NCBI RefSeq assembly: GCF_001591145.1 | Contig: NZ_BCUF01000016.1 | Location: 38,642-102,641 of the forward strand | Length of the DNA stretch: 64,000 nucleotides | Source of the DNA: Vibrio harveyi NBRC 15634 = ATCC 14126 = KCTC 12724 | Lineage (GTDB): Bacteria > Pseudomonadota > Gammaproteobacteria > Enterobacterales > Vibrionaceae | Direction of reading: 5' to 3' | Part shown: positions 18,651 to 28,779 of the stretch, piece after piece | How positions within the stretch are numbered: position 1 is the stretch's first letter | Layout: the number at the start of each line of letters is the position of its first letter | The notes under the pieces: model-generated | The model's input: the letters and a program-made list of their open reading frames with translations, nothing else | Told to the model about the DNA's origin: nothing | The model's database searches: none | Made by a program: the position numbers and the translations under genes

Positions 18651-19652
18651 CTACGCGGTCTTCTTGTCGCGAGATTCGAAGAAATAGGTCACAAATACCA
18701 TGTAGGCAACGACCAACACTAACTGCCATATCCGAACGTAAAACTTATCGTCTAGCGCACCGCTGCTCATGGAGGTACCCATTAACACCATAAAGCCCGT
18801 AAATGCAGTGGCGTAGACTGGGGCTTTGGCGGGCTCGGTGTAAATCTTGGTCCCAAGTAACGTAATAACCACCAACATCACTAGCATGTAGATGTACATA
18901 TTTGGCACCAGAGAAATGGTAACGAAAGCGGCGAAAGCGAGTAGTCCTCCTAACACATTACTGATAACAAAAAACAATGATGTTTTGCCCGCTTTGTCGC
19001 TGGTTGCCATCAGAGAAAGCAGCATGACAAACGCAACGGTGAGTAATATTTGTGACAGTTGGAAATAGAAATAAAAACAAACCAAGGGAAACGACATCAT
19101 CCAAGCTCGAATCGCAGCATTCCAACGAACTTCTTGAGTTAGAGGGGAGGGAGGGAAGCCAGCAAATTCAGTCGCATCCTCTTCTGGGAAGTAAACATGT
19201 GACACCCCGTAAAGCGCTACGGCGACGATACCAGAAAATGCAAAACCGATGCCCACGTCTAACGCGGCTTGCTTGTCTATAATGGTAACCGATGGAATCA
19301 AGATCAGGGCAATCATCAAGAAAGTGGCAAACATTACCCATTTTGGATCGGTAAATAGGTAATAGCTCCACAACATGCCCAACGACAGTACGGCCAGAAA
19401 ACCTATTTTGTACTCTGGCAAGCCGCTCGATACCAAAAAGCCAATGACCGCGGTGGAGATCAACGCATAGCCAAGTTGTTTGACATGCAGGATATGAAAC
19501 TGGGGTTTATCGACGATGAATTTTGCCGTCAAAAGAGGCGTACAAAATGCCAAAGACCAGTTAAACCATAGCGCGATAAAAGTAGCCAAACCTACGGTGA
19601 CAACATAGCGCAGTATTCGACGTTCTTGTGCTTGAGTCAGACTATCTAACAT
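18651..19652 (-). CDS. DUF2955/FUSC-like inner-membrane protein
   Basis: A 333-residue membrane protein with about ten hydrophobic helices in two blocks around a central hydrophilic loop (EEDATEFAGFPPSPLTQEVRW). DUF2955 proteins belong to the FUSC-like permease group and are encoded beside HlyD-type adaptors. The start ATG overlaps the end of the hlyD-like gene by 11 bp. The substrate is unknown. The next gene downstream is a similar-sized relative, so the two may form a heteromeric permease. Confidence 0.75.
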   Translation of the reverse strand: MLDSLTQAQERRILRYVVTVGLATFIALWFNWSLAFCTPLLTAKFIVDKPQFHILHVKQLGYALISTAVIGFLVSSGLPEYKIGFLAVLSLGMLWSYYLFTDPKWVMFATFLMIALILIPSVTIIDKQAALDVGIGFAFSGIVAVALYGVSHVYFPEEDATEFAGFPPSPLTQEVRWNAAIRAWMMSFPLVCFYFYFQLSQILLTVAFVMLLSLMATSDKAGKTSLFFVISNVLGGLLAFAAFVTISLVPNMYIYMLVMLVVITLLGTKIYTEPAKAPVYATAFTGFMVLMGTSMSSGALDDKFYVRIWQLVLVVAYMVFVTYFFESRDKKTA

Positions 19653-20748
19653 AAGAGAACACGCTCACTAGATTGATCCAAATCTTACCCAGAAAGTTAA
19701 ATAGAGCGTTGCTCTCTGTGTAGATCACCACATCTGCTTGTCCACCGATGCGCATGAAGTCAGCCGCATGTTTATCATCGAGCTTAATGGTCACGGGCAT
19801 ACGTTGTGTATCGCGCAGCCAACCATTTTGATTTTTCACGGTGGCTAAGGTGCCTGGCTGATTATTCGCGCCCCATGCAACCCCTAAATCTACTGAAGAT
19901 ACTGTGCCAGAGAAGGTTTGTCCGGGAGCATAATCGAGTGCAATTTCAACTTTATCTCCGGCGTTAATGTTGCCCATGCTGTTTTCGCGGAAGAAGGCTT
20001 CAAGCCATAAACCGTCGCTTTCAACAAACGTCATCAAGGGAGAACCTGCCGTGGCATAAGCACCTTGCGACAAATTAAAATTGGTCACAGCGCCATCAGA
20101 AGGTGCTCGCATTGTCGTGCGTGATAAGTTCAGTTGCGCTTGTTGCAGTTCTAGTAAAGCCGATTGGATCTGAGCGTTCTCTTCACCTGCCGCTCCCACC
20201 TGAGCTTTTGCTTTTTCTAGGTTCGCTTTGGCGTTAACGACATCGGCATTCGCTTTATCAATGGCTGCGCGAGTTGTATCTGCATCTGATTTTGAAACCA
20301 CGCCTTTTTCTGCCATGGCTAAAACTCGTTGCCCTTGACGTTTAGCATTTTCTTGTGCCACGAGCGCGGTGGTCAATTGAGCTTGTGCTGACATCACACC
20401 TGCCATTTGCGAGCCAACATTCTGTCCTGCGATCTTGAGCTTTGCTTCTGCTTGCTTGACCGCAATCTGGTGATCGGTGGTATTGATTTGCAGTAGCACA
20501 TCGCCTTTTTTGACTTGGGTATTTGGTTTAATGCTGATGCTGTCTACTTGGCCAGAAACTTGTGGGATCAATGAGACGACATTGCCTTCCACACGGACAT
20601 TATCGGTTGTCGGAATGATGCGATCTGCCACTATCGCTGTACCAATGGACACCATAGTGAGTGCCAATAGTGCATTGGTTGTGCGCTTGACCTTATTAAC
20701 CGGTTGCGGCGTCTGGCTTACTTGGTTTTCTGCTGCTGTCTCTGACAT
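19642..20748 (-). CDS. HlyD-family membrane fusion protein (EmrA-like)
   Basis: The periplasmic adaptor of an efflux system: one N-terminal membrane span (about residues 25-45), the barrel-sandwich half VSLIPQVSGQVDSISIKPNT, a long Ala/Gln-rich coiled coil (about residues 90-190), the second half-motif TTMRAPSDGAVTNFNLSQG, and a beta-barrel end. It anchors to the inner membrane and should link the FUSC-like permeases to an outer-membrane channel encoded elsewhere. I start at ATG 20748 (MSETAAEN), 368 residues; an ATG at 20793 adds 15 residues. Confidence 0.85.
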   Translation of the reverse strand: MSETAAENQVSQTPQPVNKVKRTTNALLALTMVSIGTAIVADRIIPTTDNVRVEGNVVSLIPQVSGQVDSISIKPNTQVKKGDVLLQINTTDHQIAVKQAEAKLKIAGQNVGSQMAGVMSAQAQLTTALVAQENAKRQGQRVLAMAEKGVVSKSDADTTRAAIDKANADVVNAKANLEKAKAQVGAAGEENAQIQSALLELQQAQLNLSRTTMRAPSDGAVTNFNLSQGAYATAGSPLMTFVESDGLWLEAFFRENSMGNINAGDKVEIALDYAPGQTFSGTVSSVDLGVAWGANNQPGTLATVKNQNGWLRDTQRMPVTIKLDDKHAADFMRIGGQADVVIYTESNALFNFLGKIWINLVSVFSYVR

Positions 20749-20952
20749 ATAAACACTCACTAATGATGAAGAAAGATGGTCAGAGTTCTCCATCGACGCA
20801 AGCTAGGCGCGAATTAAACTGAGACCAGTTCGTTTGAGCGTTAAAATACAATGTGTAAGGAAGTAAAAATTGCCATTATGCGACATTCGGAAATTTTGCA
20901 GAGTAGTGGTTTGAATAAGAGCGACAGACAAAGAAATAGGGCGGGCAGATAG

Positions 20953-20982
20953 AAAAAGAGCCTCTCTTTGGAGAAGCTCTTT
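20953..20982 (-). terminator. Terminator after the glutaredoxin gene
   Basis: On the minus strand AAAGAGC...GCTCTTT with an inner TTCTC/GAGAG pairing, followed by TTTC. It lies about 50 bp after the glutaredoxin-like gene's stop codon. Confidence 0.65.
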
Positions 20983-21033
20983 AGGGTAGAGATAACGTGA
21001 CTAAGTGATCAAACAAATTGATTAATATGTCAC

Positions 21034-21261
21034 TTAGTTGCTGTACATTTTTTCAAAGTTCTTTGGATTCCAGCCAATCATGACTCGATCGCCAATCTTC
21101 AGTACAGGTACAGAACGAGCCCCCAGAGCATCGAGCTCTTTGCGTCCGCGTTGCATTTTTGCATTGCACAAGCGGTAGTTAATATTTTTCGAATCAAGAT
21201 AACGTTGAGCATCTTTGCAGTGCGGGCATTTGTCTTTGACGTAAAGAACGACACGTTTCAT
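21034..21261 (-). CDS. Glutaredoxin-like protein
   Basis: A 75-residue thioredoxin-fold protein. The redox motif CPHC is at residues 13-16 in KDKCPHCKDAQRYL, and the cis-proline loop ARSVPVLKIGD and the GWNPKNFEKM end complete the short glutaredoxin fold. Such NrdH/glutaredoxin-like proteins reduce disulfides using glutathione or thioredoxin reductase; the partner is unknown. It is a monocistronic gene on the minus strand, divergent from the YgjP-like gene. Confidence 0.85.
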   Translation of the reverse strand: MKRVVLYVKDKCPHCKDAQRYLDSKNINYRLCNAKMQRGRKELDALGARSVPVLKIGDRVMIGWNPKNFEKMYSN

Positions 21262-21400
21262 TCAATTTCTCTCCATTATCGTCGGGAGGCGAAGTTTAGC
21301 GAGGTTTCGCAACAAAGGAAAGCTTGAAACCTAAGATGAAACTCTTGCTCATCTCAGGTATATTTAGCGCCTTTCTTTTGTCATAGCAGACTTAATACGC

Positions 21401-21916
21401 ATGCATCCGTCACTTCGATATATTCAAGGTTATCCGCAGAACATTGTCGAGCAAGTCAGTTCACTCGTCGACAGTGGTAAACTGGTGCCTTGGTTCGAAA
21501 AACGCTACCCAGATAGACACCAAATCAAAAGCGAAAAGGCACTCTACGAATACGCAATAGCGATCAAAAATCGCTACATGAAGAAAGCCGCGCCAATTAG
21601 CAAAGTGGTCTACGATAAGAAAATTCACGCTGTAAACAATGCGCTTGGTTTGCATAGCGTGATAAATCGTAACCATGGTGGCAAGCTGAAATCGAAAAAT
21701 GAGATTCGCATTGCGAACGTGTTTAAAGATGCACCTGAAGCGTTATTACGCATGCTGGTGGTACATGAGCTGGCACACACGCGTGAGAAAAAACACGACA
21801 AAGCCTTTTACCAACTGTGCTGTTATATGGAACCTGAGTATCACCAACTCGAATTTGATGCTCGTCTGTTTATGATTTACCTCGATTTAAAAGCGAATTC
21901 GAATGAAGACCAATAA
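21401..21916 (+). CDS. YgjP-like metallopeptidase-domain protein
   Basis: A 171-residue protein with an HELAH zinc motif in [22 protein letters not shown] and a third His (about 10 residues later, KKHDK), as in the YgjP/DUF45 group of the M48-like clan. It ends with [20 protein letters not shown]. Despite the peptidase-like motif, E. coli YgjP has been described as a UTP pyrophosphatase, so the activity here is uncertain. There is no signal peptide. It overlaps rlmF by 14 bp, which suggests co-translation. Confidence 0.75.
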   Translation: MHPSLRYIQGYPQNIVEQVSSLVDSGKLVPWFEKRYPDRHQIKSEKALYEYAIAIKNRYMKKAAPISKVVYDKKIHAVNNALGLHSVINRNHGGKLKSKNEIRIANVFKDAPEALLRMLVVHELAHTREKKHDKAFYQLCCYMEPEYHQLEFDARLFMIYLDLKANSNEDQ

Positions 21917-23078
21917 TCACAACGCGAAACAAGCTCAGCCAAAAACGGCGAAGTCTAAGCCGAGCAAAGAAGTCACCAAGATCAAACCAAAGCGTGTGAA
22001 AAATAAACCAACAGCAAAAGCTGCGAGTGCGGCAAAAAGCACTGGTCTGAAAACTAACGCCGCGAACAAAAGCAGCGATGTGGAAGTGATCAAAACTGCC
22101 AAAAGTGGATTGCATGAACGTAATGCACATCGAGGTCGCTACGATTTCAAAAAGCTAATCACAGCAGAGCCTCAGCTCAAATCATTTGTGATAAAGAATC
22201 CGAAAGGGGAAGACTCAATCAACTTCTCTGATCCAAAAGCCGTCAAGATGCTCAATAAAGCATTGCTGGCGGCGCATTATGATATTGAATACTGGGATAT
22301 TCCTGATACTTACTTATGTCCGCCCATTCCTGGGCGTGCGGATTACGTTCATCGCGTAGCAGAGTTGCTTGATAGTGAAGTAAAAGGCAAATACGCACAC
22401 CATAAGGTGCGAGCACTTGATGTGGGTGTAGGGGCAAACTGTATTTACCCAATCGTAGGTGTGACTCAATATGGATGGCATTACACTGGTAGCGATGTTG
22501 ACGCAACATCGATTGAATCAGCACGAGCAATCACAGAACGCAACGCCTCGTTAAACGGTAAGATCGAATTGGTACAACAAACCAGTGAGTCCAATATTTA
22601 CCGTGGTATTATCCAACCAAACGATCGCTACGATATTACGACTTGTAACCCACCATTCCACCGTTCAGCTGAAGAAGCCGCGATGGGCAGTCAGCGTAAG
22701 CTAGATAATTTAAAAGCGAATCAGCGTAAGAAGGGGGTGAAGGTTCAAGCTAATCAAGCGAAAACGCCTCAAGTAAAAGCCAATAAACCCGCGCTTAACT
22801 TTGGTGGGCAAAATGCTGAGCTATGGTGTGAAGGTGGTGAAGCTACTTTCATCCGTAAGATGGCGAACGAAAGCCAAGCATTCAGTGCACAAGTGCTCTG
22901 GTTTACCACGTTAATCTCAAAGAAAGACAATGTTCGTCCGATGCGCAAACAACTTGAAAAGTTGGATGTAAAAGCGATCCGAATCGTGGAAATGAGCCAA
23001 GGACAAAAAGTCAGCCGTTTTATCGCTTGGTCCTACATGGACAAATCGCAGCGTAAAGCGTGGATTGAATTAAAGTAG
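21903..23078 (+). CDS. rlmF: 23S rRNA (adenine1618-N6)-methyltransferase
   Basis: RlmF methylates A1618 of 23S rRNA with S-adenosylmethionine. The core shows the SAM-binding segment [18 protein letters not shown] and the adenine-N6 catalytic motif NPPF in [16 protein letters not shown], then [14 protein letters not shown]. The protein has 391 residues against about 308 in E. coli. The surplus is a lysine/alanine-rich N-terminal tail of about 75 residues and a second lysine-rich insert (about residues 265-300) after the NPPF motif. Both look like disordered RNA-binding extensions. Confidence 0.93.
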   Translation: MKTNNHNAKQAQPKTAKSKPSKEVTKIKPKRVKNKPTAKAASAAKSTGLKTNAANKSSDVEVIKTAKSGLHERNAHRGRYDFKKLITAEPQLKSFVIKNPKGEDSINFSDPKAVKMLNKALLAAHYDIEYWDIPDTYLCPPIPGRADYVHRVAELLDSEVKGKYAHHKVRALDVGVGANCIYPIVGVTQYGWHYTGSDVDATSIESARAITERNASLNGKIELVQQTSESNIYRGIIQPNDRYDITTCNPPFHRSAEEAAMGSQRKLDNLKANQRKKGVKVQANQAKTPQVKANKPALNFGGQNAELWCEGGEATFIRKMANESQAFSAQVLWFTTLISKKDNVRPMRKQLEKLDVKAIRIVEMSQGQKVSRFIAWSYMDKSQRKAWIELK

Positions 23079-23105
23079 TTATCCAGCAAAGCTGTTCAAA
23101 TAATT

Positions 23106-23139
23106 AAAAAATAGCACCACTTTGTTGGTGCTATTTTTT
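23106..23139 (+). terminator. Rho-independent terminator after rlmF
   Basis: A 14-bp perfect stem, AAAAAATAGCACCA (23106-23119) with TGGTGCTATTTTTT (23126-23139). Confidence 0.9.
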
Positions 23140-23273
23140 AACAAGAAATTCATTAATTTAATAATTATAACAAGTTTATTTTCTCTTTATGTCAAATTAT
23201 ATGGTAGGGCTATCAAGTTAAAATAACATGGGGTACTATCCAGTAAAGAAATAATATTTATATATGCCCAGCG

Positions 23274-24395
23274 ATGTCCGATAACGAACTGATCATCTTC
23301 CCTTGGAATCACAATTTTGAGACAGGGATGAAAAAGATTGATGAACAACATTACCATCTATTTTTATTGGTGAATAAATTAGCTAATACGTTGATTTATG
23401 ATGACCAGATTGAAGTAGACGGCGTATTTAGTGAGTTAAAAGACTATGCTCAATATCACTTTTCATATGAAGAAAGTGTATGGAATGAATACTTTTCTGA
23501 TGATATTTGGAATGATGAGCATAAGAAGAGCCATGCCTCTTTTGTTGATGAAGTCATAAAAATCCAAGCGGAGTCGAAAGATCTCAACTGGCAAGAATCT
23601 ATTGAGCATATCCTACAGTTCTTAGTGCGTTGGCTCGTGTTCCATATTATTGGTGACGATAAAAAAATGAGCGTGGCAGTAAGAGAGTTAGAGTCGAGTG
23701 ACTCTTTAGAGGCGGCGAAAGTGAATGCTGTCGACACTTTGCAAGGTATCAATGGCTTGGTCGCCGATACTGTACTTAAAATGTATTTTGAGGTATCAAG
23801 TCAATCTATTGAATTAGTGAGAGAAAAGCATCGTCGCTTTGTTGCTGAGAAAGAATTGAGATGTCTCAATAAAAAGCTGCAAGAACTCGCTATTACTGAT
23901 GAATTATCGGGTCTGTACAATCGCCGATACTTCAATATCATGACGCCAGATATTCTTAATAAAGCACAAGACACTAACCAACTCGTCAGCTTTGTATCCA
24001 TTGATTTAGATTACTTTAAACAACTAAATGATCAGTTTGGTCATCTAAAAGGGGATGAAGCGATCACCAAAGTAGGCGCATTGTTGTCTGCTCACTTTAA
24101 TGACCTCGATGACATCGTGTTTAGAATTGGTGGGGAAGAGTTTCTAGTTGTGATTGTAGGGTCTGAACATAAAACCTCAATCAACCGCGCAGAGGCGTTT
24201 AGAAAAGCCACAGCCGAGCTTTCTATTATTTGTGAAACCAGTGCTCAAAGTCACATATTAACCAGTTCAATTGGTGTGTTCACTCAGTGTCCAGAACCGA
24301 ATTTGGATATTCGTTATTACTTAGATAAAGCAGACCAGTGCTTATATAAAGCAAAACTCAATGGTCGAAATATTGTCATCGCAGACGAGATATAA
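23274..24395 (+). CDS. Bacteriohemerythrin-GGDEF diguanylate cyclase
   Basis: A 373-residue fusion. Residues about 8-140 form a hemerythrin domain with a di-iron ligand pattern (WNHNFETGMKKIDEQHYHLF, HFSYEE, HKKSH, and FHIIGDDKKM). A coiled helical linker follows (about 150-205), then a GGDEF domain from ITDELSGLYNRRYF. The active site is GGEEF at residues 286-290. I see no RxxD inhibitory site five residues before it. The protein should make cyclic di-GMP in response to oxygen or redox state through the di-iron site, as described for V. cholerae VC1216. It is a single soluble gene with no strong ribosome binding site. Confidence 0.9.
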   Translation: MSDNELIIFPWNHNFETGMKKIDEQHYHLFLLVNKLANTLIYDDQIEVDGVFSELKDYAQYHFSYEESVWNEYFSDDIWNDEHKKSHASFVDEVIKIQAESKDLNWQESIEHILQFLVRWLVFHIIGDDKKMSVAVRELESSDSLEAAKVNAVDTLQGINGLVADTVLKMYFEVSSQSIELVREKHRRFVAEKELRCLNKKLQELAITDELSGLYNRRYFNIMTPDILNKAQDTNQLVSFVSIDLDYFKQLNDQFGHLKGDEAITKVGALLSAHFNDLDDIVFRIGGEEFLVVIVGSEHKTSINRAEAFRKATAELSIICETSAQSHILTSSIGVFTQCPEPNLDIRYYLDKADQCLYKAKLNGRNIVIADEI

Positions 24396-24506
24396 ACGAT
24401 ATTAGCTGCGGTGAATTAAAAGTAGCTAGTTGTCGGTTTTAAATTCGATAATTAATATTAAATTGAAAATCAATATAAAATTGATTGAACTTCAATAATG
24501 ATCATA

Positions 24507-25274
24507 TTAGTTTTTTTTATTGGTGAGTTGCGCGACATATTTTAATAGGTCGCCGTCAATGTCAGGCAGTCCGTCAGAGAAGAAAATTTGTGCTCCTGGA
24601 GTACAACGCATTAATACGTTGGTGAGTTCACCATCATCATTAGAAGTATTGATCGCATTGAGCTTAACCAGCTTGTTGTAAACTTCTTCTTCTAGTTGTT
24701 GGCGCTGTGCGTTGGTCAAACGAATACGACCGACACAAATCCCCGGATTTACCTCGTGAGATAAGGATTCTTTTTGGAAGCGTTCACGAAATAATGAGTC
24801 GAGTTCAGAGCCTTCTTCCATCAAAAAGCGTCGCCCAGAACGGTAGAACAACCCATCACCAAAATCTTCAACATAACCTAGCATTTCCGCGATGCGCAGA
24901 TAAAAACGCAGACTGGTTTCTGATAGCTGATAGGTTTTTGCAATATCCTTCGGAGCAAGGTTACGAGACGTCACCATATAGATAAAGTCGAGAAGGTAGG
25001 GGTGTTCAAGAAATAACGCGCTTTGCTCTTCAGTCAGCATTTGTTCGTTCTCATGCTGAAGCTGATTGGCGAGGTTGGCTAGTTCAATAAGATCGGTGTT
25101 TAAATAGTTGAGATAGACAAGGATTTTATCCAAGCCCAAAGAAGGATTATGAAGGTGGCGTTTGATGCTCGACAAGGGAATACCGCTTTTCTCCGACAAA
25201 GAGCTGTAGCACAGCCCCTCATCTTTGATCTTTTGTCGCAGCGCCGCTAATAGAAATTTAGGTCCGACATTCAT
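24507..25274 (-). CDS. Helix-turn-helix regulator, XRE-like N-terminus
   Basis: A 255-residue cytoplasmic protein. The N-terminal LRQKIKDEGLCYSSLSEKSGIPLSSIKRHLHN is a lambda-repressor-like helix-turn-helix. A second winged-helix-like region (IAKTYQLSETSLRFYLRIAEMLGYVE) follows near residue 110, and the C-terminus (FFSDGLPDIDGDLLKYVAQL) may sense a ligand. It starts 27 bp after the GntR gene on the same strand and is probably in its operon, so it may act on the same hydroxyproline genes. I do not know its targets. Confidence 0.7.
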   Translation of the reverse strand: MNVGPKFLLAALRQKIKDEGLCYSSLSEKSGIPLSSIKRHLHNPSLGLDKILVYLNYLNTDLIELANLANQLQHENEQMLTEEQSALFLEHPYLLDFIYMVTSRNLAPKDIAKTYQLSETSLRFYLRIAEMLGYVEDFGDGLFYRSGRRFLMEEGSELDSLFRERFQKESLSHEVNPGICVGRIRLTNAQRQQLEEEVYNKLVKLNAINTSNDDGELTNVLMRCTPGAQIFFSDGLPDIDGDLLKYVAQLTNKKN

Positions 25275-25301
25275 TTCTTAACACCACCTTAGCTGCTGAG
25301 C

Positions 25302-25976
25302 TTATTTTGATGTGTTTTGTTGTTCCAACAACAAGTTACGAATGGCGGTGCCAGCTTCCAAAATGTGTTTTTTCAGCAGATACTTAGCGCCGTCCACATC
25401 GCGGTTTTGACACATTTCGAACAAGGTCAAATGCTCTTGCTCTGCCTTTTGAATGCCCGTCGTGAACAGCAGTTGCATGCGAATGTAGCGGTCGCACTTA
25501 GTGTTGAGGCTGTAAATCACATCCATGGTTTCTGGCATGTTTGCTGGGGCATACAGAGCTTTATGGAATTCGTAGTTGTAGTTGCTCCATTCTTCTACTT
25601 CATCGCCGCTGTTGACTACCGCTTCAAAACGTTCACGGACTTCACGTGCGCGTTCGAGATCTTCGTCAGTCATGTTCTGAATCGCACGCTCTAAAATGTG
25701 GCATTCCACTACGGCGCGCAGTTCGAACAACTCGTCGATTTTATCTGGAGAGAGCTCGGTTACTGTTGCCCCTTTATGAGGCTCAAAGCTCACTAATCCT
25801 TGTGCTTCCAATTGCACTAACGCTTCACGAACGGGAATACGGCTAACATTAAACTCTTTTGCCAACGCGTCCTGGCGTAAAGGTTGACCAGTTTTTAACT
25901 CGCCCTTAAGGATCTGAGTTCGAATCGCTTCCTCAACCAGTTGAGTGCGGGTCTTAAAAACAGGTTTTTGTGACAT
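25302..25976 (-). CDS. GntR-family regulator (FadR/FCD subfamily)
   Basis: A 224-residue repressor type. The N-terminal winged helix is QPLRQDALAKEFNVSRIPVR followed by EALVQLEAQGLVSFEPHKGATV. The C-terminal FCD domain (about residues 78-215) has the all-helical ligand fold with the metal-binding Asp/His pattern (ELRAVVECHILERAI, NYNYEFHKALY, EQEHLTLFEMC). Its neighbours are the hydroxyproline genes, so the likely effector is hydroxyproline or a pathway intermediate. GGGAG precedes the ATG. A copy of the palindrome shared by the locus lies 24 bp before its start, which suggests autoregulation. Confidence 0.86.
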   Translation of the reverse strand: MSQKPVFKTRTQLVEEAIRTQILKGELKTGQPLRQDALAKEFNVSRIPVREALVQLEAQGLVSFEPHKGATVTELSPDKIDELFELRAVVECHILERAIQNMTDEDLERAREVRERFEAVVNSGDEVEEWSNYNYEFHKALYAPANMPETMDVIYSLNTKCDRYIRMQLLFTTGIQKAEQEHLTLFEMCQNRDVDGAKYLLKKHILEAGTAIRNLLLEQQNTSK

Positions 25977-26000
25977 TGAAGTCTCCCGTCAAAAATAAAT

Positions 26001-26012
26001 ATTGTATCCAAT
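26001..26012. promoter_or_regulatory. Putative GntR operator, copy 1 (ATTGTATCCAAT)
   Basis: Matches the palindrome ATTGTATACAAT at 11 of 12 positions, 24 bp upstream of the GntR start codon. FadR-type regulators typically bind such short TGTAT/ATACA palindromes. Confidence 0.6.
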
Positions 26013-26080
26013 TTCTTTAGTTTATTGTTTTTCTGGATTAAGCCAACTGCAAGCGAAGGTTTTGAGATGTGGCGTGAAAT

Positions 26081-26105
26081 AAAAGGCACCAACTGGTGCC
26101 TTTTT
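26081..26105 (-). terminator. Terminator after the semialdehyde dehydrogenase gene
   Basis: AAAAGGCACCA and TGGTGCCTTTTT form a near-perfect hairpin with A/T runs on both sides, just downstream of the leftward dehydrogenase gene. Confidence 0.75.
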
Positions 26106-26116
26106 GAGCCAATGAC

Positions 26117-27658
<1,542 letters not shown>

Positions 27659-27667
27659 TTACTGTCC

Positions 27668-28669
27668 TTATTTCACTTCAAATCCATACGCGTATGGGTC
27701 TTCGTCATCCACCCAAATGGTGTTGTGTCCATACACTTGCGCCCAACCTTCGATGCTAGGCAGAATAGCTGCTCGCCCGTTCACTTCAGTGACGCCTTCA
27801 ATACGTCCGTTAAAAAGGCTGCCGATAATACTTTCGTGGACAAAGTCCTCACCTTGTTTGAGTTTGCCTTTGGCATGCCACTGCGCCATACGGGCACTGG
27901 TGCCTGTGCCGCAAGGGGAGCGGTCAAGGGCTTTGTAGCCATAAAACACCGCGTTGCGAGCGGTTGCGTTTTCATGAGTAGGGCTACCTGTCCAAAGCAC
28001 GTGAGAGACACCACACACAGTAGGGTCGTCTGGGTGCACACATTCCACCGCTTTTGAAACCGCTTCACGTACTCGGGGGGAGAGCATCAAAATCTCATCA
28101 GGTGAGTAGTGCTCAAGACCGGCATAGTTGGTTTGTGGGTCGACAATCACGTAGTAGTTGCCTCCATAAGAAACATCGACAGTGATTTCTCCCAGTCCTT
28201 CTACTTCAACGGTGACATCTTGGTGAGCAAGGTAAGCAGGAACGTTAAAGATCTTAACTGACGTGACCTTGTCACCTTTTGTTTGATAATGCACTTCGAT
28301 TTGTCCAGCAGGGACGTCAAGGACCAAACGACCTTCTTCCTTCGGTGTGATCAGTCGATTCTCAATTGCTGTGGTGACTGTACCTATTGTGCCGTGCCCA
28401 CACATTGGTAAGCAGCCGCTGGTTTCGATAAACAAAATCGAGGCATCAGCATTGTCACTGCAAGGCGGTAAAACAACGGAACCTGACATCATGGAGTGAC
28501 CACGAGGTTCAAACATCAGTGCCTGACGAATCCAATCATAGTGTTCCAAGAAATATTGGCGCTTCTCACTCATGGTATTGCCCTTAAGTGGAGGAATACC
28601 GCCCGCCACTAAACGGACTGGATTGCCACAGGTGTGGGCATCGATACAGAAAAAGGTTCCTTGTCTCAT
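27668..28669 (-). CDS. 4-hydroxyproline 2-epimerase (proline racemase family)
   Basis: A 333-residue proline racemase-fold enzyme that turns trans-4-hydroxy-L-proline into cis-4-hydroxy-D-proline. Both catalytic cysteines are present: MCGHGTIGT (about residue 90) and DRSPCGTGTSARM (about residue 250), which separates it from 3-hydroxyproline dehydratases that lack one Cys. The N-terminus FCIDAHTCGNPVRLVAGGIP is also typical of hydroxyproline epimerases. I start at ATG 28669, which has GGAGCG before it; a longer frame from 28759 would run through the operator. Divergent from the D-amino-acid dehydrogenase gene. Confidence 0.9.
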   Translation of the reverse strand: MRQGTFFCIDAHTCGNPVRLVAGGIPPLKGNTMSEKRQYFLEHYDWIRQALMFEPRGHSMMSGSVVLPPCSDNADASILFIETSGCLPMCGHGTIGTVTTAIENRLITPKEEGRLVLDVPAGQIEVHYQTKGDKVTSVKIFNVPAYLAHQDVTVEVEGLGEITVDVSYGGNYYVIVDPQTNYAGLEHYSPDEILMLSPRVREAVSKAVECVHPDDPTVCGVSHVLWTGSPTHENATARNAVFYGYKALDRSPCGTGTSARMAQWHAKGKLKQGEDFVHESIIGSLFNGRIEGVTEVNGRAAILPSIEGWAQVYGHNTIWVDDEDPYAYGFEVK

Positions 28670-28735
28670 TTTTCGCTCCTTGCTGAAAAAATGGGTTGAA
28701 TCGAACAGGCTTAATGTTATCGTGATGTAAAATAT

Positions 28736-28747
28736 ATTGTATACAAT
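28736..28747. promoter_or_regulatory. Putative GntR operator, copy 2 (ATTGTATACAAT, perfect)
   Basis: A perfect 12-bp palindrome between the divergent epimerase (start 28669) and D-amino-acid dehydrogenase (start 28780) genes, placed to control both. Confidence 0.72.
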
Positions 28748-28779
28748 CTGCTTTTTCAAATGTGACTTGGAGCATATTC

